DNA of 64,000 nucleotides from Cryptosporangium aurantiacum. GTDB taxonomy: Bacteria > Actinomycetota > Actinomycetes > Mycobacteriales > Cryptosporangiaceae. The notes under the pieces were generated by a model. The model was given only the letters and a program-made list of their open reading frames with translations. It did not search any database and had not been told where the DNA came from. The stretch covers positions 1-64,000 of the forward strand of contig NZ_FRCS01000025.1 of the NCBI RefSeq assembly GCF_900143005.1. Direction: 5' to 3'. A program made the position numbers and the translations under genes. Numbering within the stretch: the first letter of the stretch is position 1; each line of letters starts with the position of its first letter. Shown in pieces: positions 59,822 through 64,000 of the stretch.

Positions 59822-60580
59822 ATGAACTCCTCGACCGCCCCCGCGGAGCCCGAGACCGAGATCACCAGGCAGTCCCCCTCGCCGGGCAGCGCCGCGTGGT
59901 GGCGGGAGCGTCGGGCCGCACGCGACCGTCGTCGCCACCGCCCGGGAGGCCTGACGACCGAGCAGATCACCGAGACCGCGCTCGCGATCGTCGACGGCGA
60001 AGGCCTGGCCGCGCTGACCATGCGGAGGCTCGCCGACCAGCTCGGCACCGGGGCGGCGTCGCTGTACCGGCACGTCGCCAACCGCGAAGAACTGCTGGTC
60101 GAGGTCGTCGACCACGTTCTGGGGTCGGTCGAGTTCGGGACGCCGAAGCCCACCTGGCGGGAGGACTTCCGCAACCAGGCGCACCTGCTACGGGCGGCGC
60201 TGATCGACCATCCGCACCTGCTGCCGGTCGCGCTCCGGACGCCGCTGCTCGGGCCGAACGCCGTCCGCGGACGGGAGGCCTGCCTGCGCCGGATGCTCGA
60301 CTACGGGTTCTCGCCCGCCGACGTGCAGCCGATGTACACGGTCATCGTCACCACCGTACTCGGGCAGGCCGTTTTCGCAGCTCAGCGTGCCACCGGCGAG
60401 CGGGATCGGCCCGAGCCGCTGCGTCCTGAGGTCTACCGCGACCTGCCGGCCGATCGGTATCCAACCGTGACCGCGCTGGCCGACCGGACCGAGCCGCAGA
60501 CGTCGTCGGCGTTGTTCACGCTGACGATCGACATCATGTTGGACGGCATCGAGGCTCGATACCCACGCGCACTCGAGTGA
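59822..60580 (+). CDS. TetR-family transcriptional regulator
   Basis: 252 residues. A variable N-terminal 40 residues precede the helix-turn-helix (LTTEQITETALAIVDGEGLAALTMRRLADQLGTGAASLYRHVANREELLVEVVDHVL, about 44-100). The C-terminal ligand-binding domain is of the TetR_C type (LRAALIDHPHLLPVALRTPLLGPNAVRGREACLRRMLDYGFS...). It probably represses the divergent permease gene through the dyad at 59767. ATG 59822 has no strong ribosome site; GTG 59804 is possible. It converges on the GAF-PAS sensor gene. Confidence 0.87.
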   Translation: MNSSTAPAEPETEITRQSPSPGSAAWWRERRAARDRRRHRPGGLTTEQITETALAIVDGEGLAALTMRRLADQLGTGAASLYRHVANREELLVEVVDHVLGSVEFGTPKPTWREDFRNQAHLLRAALIDHPHLLPVALRTPLLGPNAVRGREACLRRMLDYGFSPADVQPMYTVIVTTVLGQAVFAAQRATGERDRPEPLRPEVYRDLPADRYPTVTALADRTEPQTSSALFTLTIDIMLDGIEARYPRALE

Positions 60581-60585
60581 CGACG

Positions 60586-62334
60586 TCAGCCCCGTCGGTC
60601 GAGGTGATGGCCGAGGTCGGCGGCGACCCGGCTGAGGTGGGACGCGATCTCGTCCGGGTCCGCCTCGTCGGGTAGCTCCGCGTCGAGGACGCCGAGCACG
60701 GCCTTGATCCCCGGCACCGGAACCACGACGCCCGGATTTTCCGCATCAGCGGGGGCCGGTCCACCCGCCGAACGCCGGAAAATCGGCGCCCCGTCCGCCC
60801 ACGCCGCTCCGACGGTGCCGTCGCCACGGCACAGCCGCATCCGCCCGGTGCGTCCGGCCGAGTCCGCGACCAGCTCAAGCACCGTTTCGTCGGAGGAGGC
60901 GTCCGCGGTCGGTGCGGGGTCGACGAGCCACAGGCGTACGCGCGCCCCCGGCACCGCGGCCGCGACGGTCTCGACCAGACGCCCCGCGGTCTCCGGTGTG
61001 TAACCGGTGCGCAGCAGCAGCCGGGCGACGTCGAGTTCGCAGTCCCAGAGGTGCTGCTCCCGGCTGACCTCGGTGACGTCACGCAGCGCTACCACTGCGC
61101 CACTCGCCTCTGCTCCGACCAGGATCGGCTCGGCGTTCGCGAGGAAGCGCCGTGGCGGTCGCCCCGGAGCGTGGAAGCCGAGCACGACGTCCCGGACGGT
61201 TTCCCCGGCCAGCGCCCGGTTGCTCGGGTAATCGGCGGGATCCAGCCGTTTCCCGTCGACGTCCCGGACGTGCATGCGGAGCCGTAGCGCGGCGTCGATG
61301 AGCGAGCTCGGTTGCGTCTCCATCAGGTTGAGCAACGCCGGGTTGCCGAAGATCGGCCTGCCCGTCGTGTCGCAGGCGAACACCGCGGTGTCGAGGCTGT
61401 TGAGCACCGCCTGGAGGAACCCTTCGCGCCGAATGACCTCCGCTTCGGCATCGAACCGGAGCGAGGCGTCGAGCATCGAGACACAGATCCGTGTCCCTCC
61501 GGCGCCCGGCACGGCCCGGATCGCCGCGTCCACCGGCATCCGCAGCCCGTCGCGGGTCGTCGCCCACATCGTCTGGCGGCGGACCGCACCGCGCGCGGAC
61601 GACGGCAGCGCGGCGAGCGTCGCCAGGATCGCGCGAATCGTCACCGCGTCGCGGTCCGGGAACAGCAACTGGTGCAGCGGGTGGCCGAGCGCCTGGTCCC
61701 GCGTCCACCCGAACGTCGTGGTCGCGGCGGCGTTCCAGGCCAGGATCGCGCCGTCGCCGTCGACGACCACGAACGACTCGGCCAACGCGTCGAGCAGCGG
61801 CACCAGGTCGAGCAGGTTCACGGTCAGCTCGGCCGCGACCCCCGCGATGCCGGGCAGCAGGCCGGTGGTCGCCGCGACGCCGTCCAGCGCGGCCCGCTGG
61901 TCGGCGTTCCACTCCCGCGGGACGGCGTCGAGCGCACAGATGCTTCCGACGACCGCACCGTCCGACCCGCGCAGCGGCACCGCGGCGAACGCGCCGATGC
62001 CGACGTAGGAGACGACCGCCGCGCCGGCCGACCGCGGATCGGAGGCCGTGTCGGCGATCCACACTGGTTCACCGGACGCCACGACCGTGCGGCACAGCGA
62101 GTCCGCCACCGCGATTCGCCTGGTGAGCTTGAACACGCCGTCGACCCCGTACAGGCCGACGAGGCGGTCCCACTCGCCGTCCACCAGTGAGACGACGCCC
62201 ATCGGAGCGCTTGCCACGCTCGCCGCCGCACCGGCGATCGCATCCATCGAGAGCGGAACACCAGCGAGGATCGCGGTGGCGCGGTCCACTGCGGCGATCC
62301 GGCGTTCGTCGTAGAGTTCGCCGTCGTCGTTCAT
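60586..62334 (-). CDS. GAF-PAS-PAS-GAF sensory protein without an output domain
   Basis: 582 residues. First GAF (about 10-165: ATAILAGVPLSMDAIAGAAAS..., VSYVGIGAFAAVPLRGSDGAVVGSICALDA) is followed by a PAS (about 175-295: DALAESFVVVDGDGAILAWNAAATTTFGWTRDQALGHPL). A second PAS follows (about 300-430: LDTAVFACDTTGRPIFGNPALLNLM) and then a C-terminal GAF-like region (about 450-575). No kinase, GGDEF, EAL, phosphatase or helix-turn-helix domain is present, so it must act through a partner. ATG 62334 was chosen because the GAF begins shortly after; no ribosome site is seen. It is convergent with TetR by 5 nt. Confidence 0.8.
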   Translation of the reverse strand: MNDDGELYDERRIAAVDRATAILAGVPLSMDAIAGAAASVASAPMGVVSLVDGEWDRLVGLYGVDGVFKLTRRIAVADSLCRTVVASGEPVWIADTASDPRSAGAAVVSYVGIGAFAAVPLRGSDGAVVGSICALDAVPREWNADQRAALDGVAATTGLLPGIAGVAAELTVNLLDLVPLLDALAESFVVVDGDGAILAWNAAATTTFGWTRDQALGHPLHQLLFPDRDAVTIRAILATLAALPSSARGAVRRQTMWATTRDGLRMPVDAAIRAVPGAGGTRICVSMLDASLRFDAEAEVIRREGFLQAVLNSLDTAVFACDTTGRPIFGNPALLNLMETQPSSLIDAALRLRMHVRDVDGKRLDPADYPSNRALAGETVRDVVLGFHAPGRPPRRFLANAEPILVGAEASGAVVALRDVTEVSREQHLWDCELDVARLLLRTGYTPETAGRLVETVAAAVPGARVRLWLVDPAPTADASSDETVLELVADSAGRTGRMRLCRGDGTVGAAWADGAPIFRRSAGGPAPADAENPGVVVPVPGIKAVLGVLDAELPDEADPDEIASHLSRVAADLGHHLDRRG

Positions 62335-62407
62335 TGATTGTGCCGTTCGAACAGCCGCCGGTTCACGACGGAGGGGAAGGGTTCGACGCGCGACGACGGT
62401 AGCAGGA

Positions 62408-64000
62408 TTAACGCGAATTATGGGCGTTTGCACCGTTTGCTGCGGGCTCCGAGGGGATCGTCAGCACCAGCGGCGGGGGCGCAGGAGGCAGCGCCGCCGG
62501 CGCCCGGACGCCGGGTACCTCCCAGGGCCCGAGCCGCTCGAAGAGCCCGGCCAGCACCCCCATCGCGGTGAGCAGCAGAATCGGGAACACCGGGCTGAAC
62601 TGCCGGACGCCAGACGGTACGCCGGTCATGATCTCGAGCAGCGCGGCCACGACCACGCCGCCGAGCGCCATCGCGGCGAGCGGGTCCTTGCGCGCCCGGA
62701 ACGGCGCCACGGCGGCCGCCAGCACCAACACCGCGCAGACCACGGCGTCGACCGCGAGGTACTGGGCGTCGAGCTTCGCGGTGTGCGCGATCCGCTCGGC
62801 CAGCGCTGCGAGGACGTTGCCGCCGTCGGTCAACTCGCTCGCCCGCCCGAGATAACGAGCGTCGGCGATCGGGGTCAGCTGGCCCAGCCCGATCATCAGC
62901 ACCGCGAGGCCGGTCGAGACCGCCGCGTACGGCAGCCACGGGTTGCGCACCGAACGATCGCGCCACGCGGCGACAGCCCACGCGACCGCGACGGCGCCCA
63001 CCAGCGCCATCCCGGGTGCGCGCGCCCCGAGCAGCAGCCCGACCAGCACCGCGAACGTCACCAGTTCCCGGCGTCCCCGGCGTCCGTCCAGCGGCAGCGT
63101 GAACAGACAGGCACAGCAGAGCGCGATCGCGAGCATGTCGGCCGAACCGGTCAGCGACGCCACCGCGATCCGGTCGCTGATCACGAACACCACACCGGTG
63201 ACCGCTCCGGCCAGCGCGCCCCACCGCGAGGCCGCGAAGTACGTCAGCATCCCGATCACGGCCACGAACGAGACGAGCGGGACGACGAGCAGTCCCGGAG
63301 CGCCCAGCACCGCCACGAACGGTGCGGAGAGCAGCGGGTAGATCAGGTTCGGGTCGGCGGATCCGGCGTGCTCGAACAGCCACGTGTTGCCGTCCTGCCA
63401 ACAGGACCAACCGGTGCAGTCGTCGCGGAAGAACGCCTTGTCGGACAGTTCCTGGTAGGTCAGAGCGGTCGCGTCGGCCGGCGAGTGGCCGAGGAGCCGG
63501 TACGTCCACGCCAGGTGGTACATGCTGGTCGGGCTGAACTGCCAGGTTCGGTTCACCGACACCGCGATGCCGGCGAGCGCCAGGCCGACAATCGTCGCCC
63601 AGGCGTGTACCGGCAGCTTGCCGACCCAGCGCATCGGCTCCCACCGCCGGGCCCGCTGCGATAGCGGCACCGGTTCCCGCAGCCCGGCCTCGGTGGACCG
63701 GGAGGGCCGTCTGCGGATCGGACCCCAAAGATCGACGAGCAGCGCGACGACGGCCAGCACGAGCAACGGGACGATCGGCGCGTGGTAGCGGAAAGCGGCC
63801 GGCCAGAACTCCACGATGTTGATCGCGCTGACCACCGCGAACGCACCGGCGGCCAGCGCGGACAGCTCGCTGCGGAAGCGCCAGACCACGGCCACCGTGG
63901 CCGCGATCAGCAGCGCCACGAGCGCCAGGTCGTACCGCACCCGCATCAGGTCCGAGTGGATGATGTTCCAGGTCACGTCCGGGAGTGCGGCGACACCGCG
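62408..64000 (-). CDS. Polytopic membrane protein, GT-C-like (5' end outside window)
   Basis: At least 530 residues, with about 11-12 hydrophobic segments. The frame remains open to the window edge and reads through a GTG at 63976 without a stop, so the gene probably starts beyond 64000. A periplasmic loop (SPTSMYHLAWTYRLLGHSPADATALTYQELSDKAFFRDDCTGWSC...) lies between early helices, as in GT-C mannosyl- or arabinosyltransferases, but no DxD or EDD motif is clear. The C-terminal tail is Pro/Ala-rich. The exact sugar transfer role is not supported. Confidence 0.55.
   Translation of the reverse strand, partial: RGVAALPDVTWNIIHSDLMRVRYDLALVALLIAATVAVVWRFRSELSALAAGAFAVVSAINIVEFWPAAFRYHAPIVPLLVLAVVALLVDLWGPIRRRPSRSTEAGLREPVPLSQRARRWEPMRWVGKLPVHAWATIVGLALAGIAVSVNRTWQFSPTSMYHLAWTYRLLGHSPADATALTYQELSDKAFFRDDCTGWSCWQDGNTWLFEHAGSADPNLIYPLLSAPFVAVLGAPGLLVVPLVSFVAVIGMLTYFAASRWGALAGAVTGVVFVISDRIAVASLTGSADMLAIALCCACLFTLPLDGRRGRRELVTFAVLVGLLLGARAPGMALVGAVAVAWAVAAWRDRSVRNPWLPYAAVSTGLAVLMIGLGQLTPIADARYLGRASELTDGGNVLAALAERIAHTAKLDAQYLAVDAVVCAVLVLAAAVAPFRARKDPLAAMALGGVVVAALLEIMTGVPSGVRQFSPVFPILLLTAMGVLAGLFERLGPWEVPGVRAPAALPPAPPPLVLTIPSEPAANGANAHNSR

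Noticed and set aside
62408-63976. GTG at 63976 as a complete start for the last membrane protein
   Set aside because: The frame remains open without stop to the end of the window and the preceding residues look coding, so the gene is treated as truncated by the window.
1-64000. tRNA, rRNA, insertion sequences, integrase or phage genes
   Set aside because: Looked for by eye in the intergenic stretches and among the gene products; none was recognised.

Overview
The window is very GC-rich DNA with dense genes, frequent GTG/TTG starts and ATGA/GTGA stop-start overlaps. It carries Lsr2, a SARP/BTAD regulator, an SCO5389-family protein, a DUF5709 protein, an LppX/LprG-type lipoprotein and a HelD-like RNA polymerase recycling motor. 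Together these point to a filamentous or soil actinomycete. The genus cannot be fixed from the sequence alone. No rRNA, tRNA, CRISPR array, insertion sequence, integrase or phage gene was seen, so it reads as ordinary chromosome.

Layout: 1-480 holds the tail of a Ca-binding-type repeat protein, a striking 54-bp tandem array and a terminator. 681-6946 carries a GAF histidine kinase, a tandem universal stress protein, a HelD/HelR-like ATPase and a DUF389 membrane protein. 7040-12792 has a secreted Pro/Ala protein, a 0.9 kb intergenic region of lower GC, lsr2, a degenerate receiver protein, a YggT protein with a leader minigene, and an FG-GAP secreted protein. 12804-18635 is a polyamine-type ABC importer operon (potA-D-B-C) divergent from a GntR regulator and a Cache-type sensor protein, with a perfect palindrome in the shared promoter. 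18647-22033 holds two coupled unknowns and an APC permease.

22233-31658 is the most interesting block: a NYN-domain nuclease-like gene, then a tight operon of a YqiJ-like OB membrane protein, a YqiK-like flotillin and a 1614-residue DUF3686/AAA+ ATPase, followed 12 nt later by a GH18-type hydrolase. 33449-40884 is a leftward polysaccharide cluster (three GT2 enzymes, a deacetylase, a Wzx-like flippase and a large membrane protein). 43820-45250 is a CooC/ParA-type ATPase plus SCO5389-family pair behind a Zur-like box. 45315-48736 holds a GT4 enzyme divergent from a Gfo/Idh/MocA plus MDR dehydrogenase pair.

48750-64000 holds a PQ-loop transporter with a long tail, a second GH18 enzyme, a lipoprotein, an unusual membrane-spanning SARP with a C-terminal helix-hairpin-helix, a secreted PL3 pectate lyase next to an ECF sigma/anti-sigma-like pair, a second APC permease with a 21-bp repeat tail, a TetR regulator, a GAF-PAS-PAS-GAF sensor without output domain, and a membrane protein cut by the window end. 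Several unrelated proteins here carry in-frame tandem-repeat expansions.
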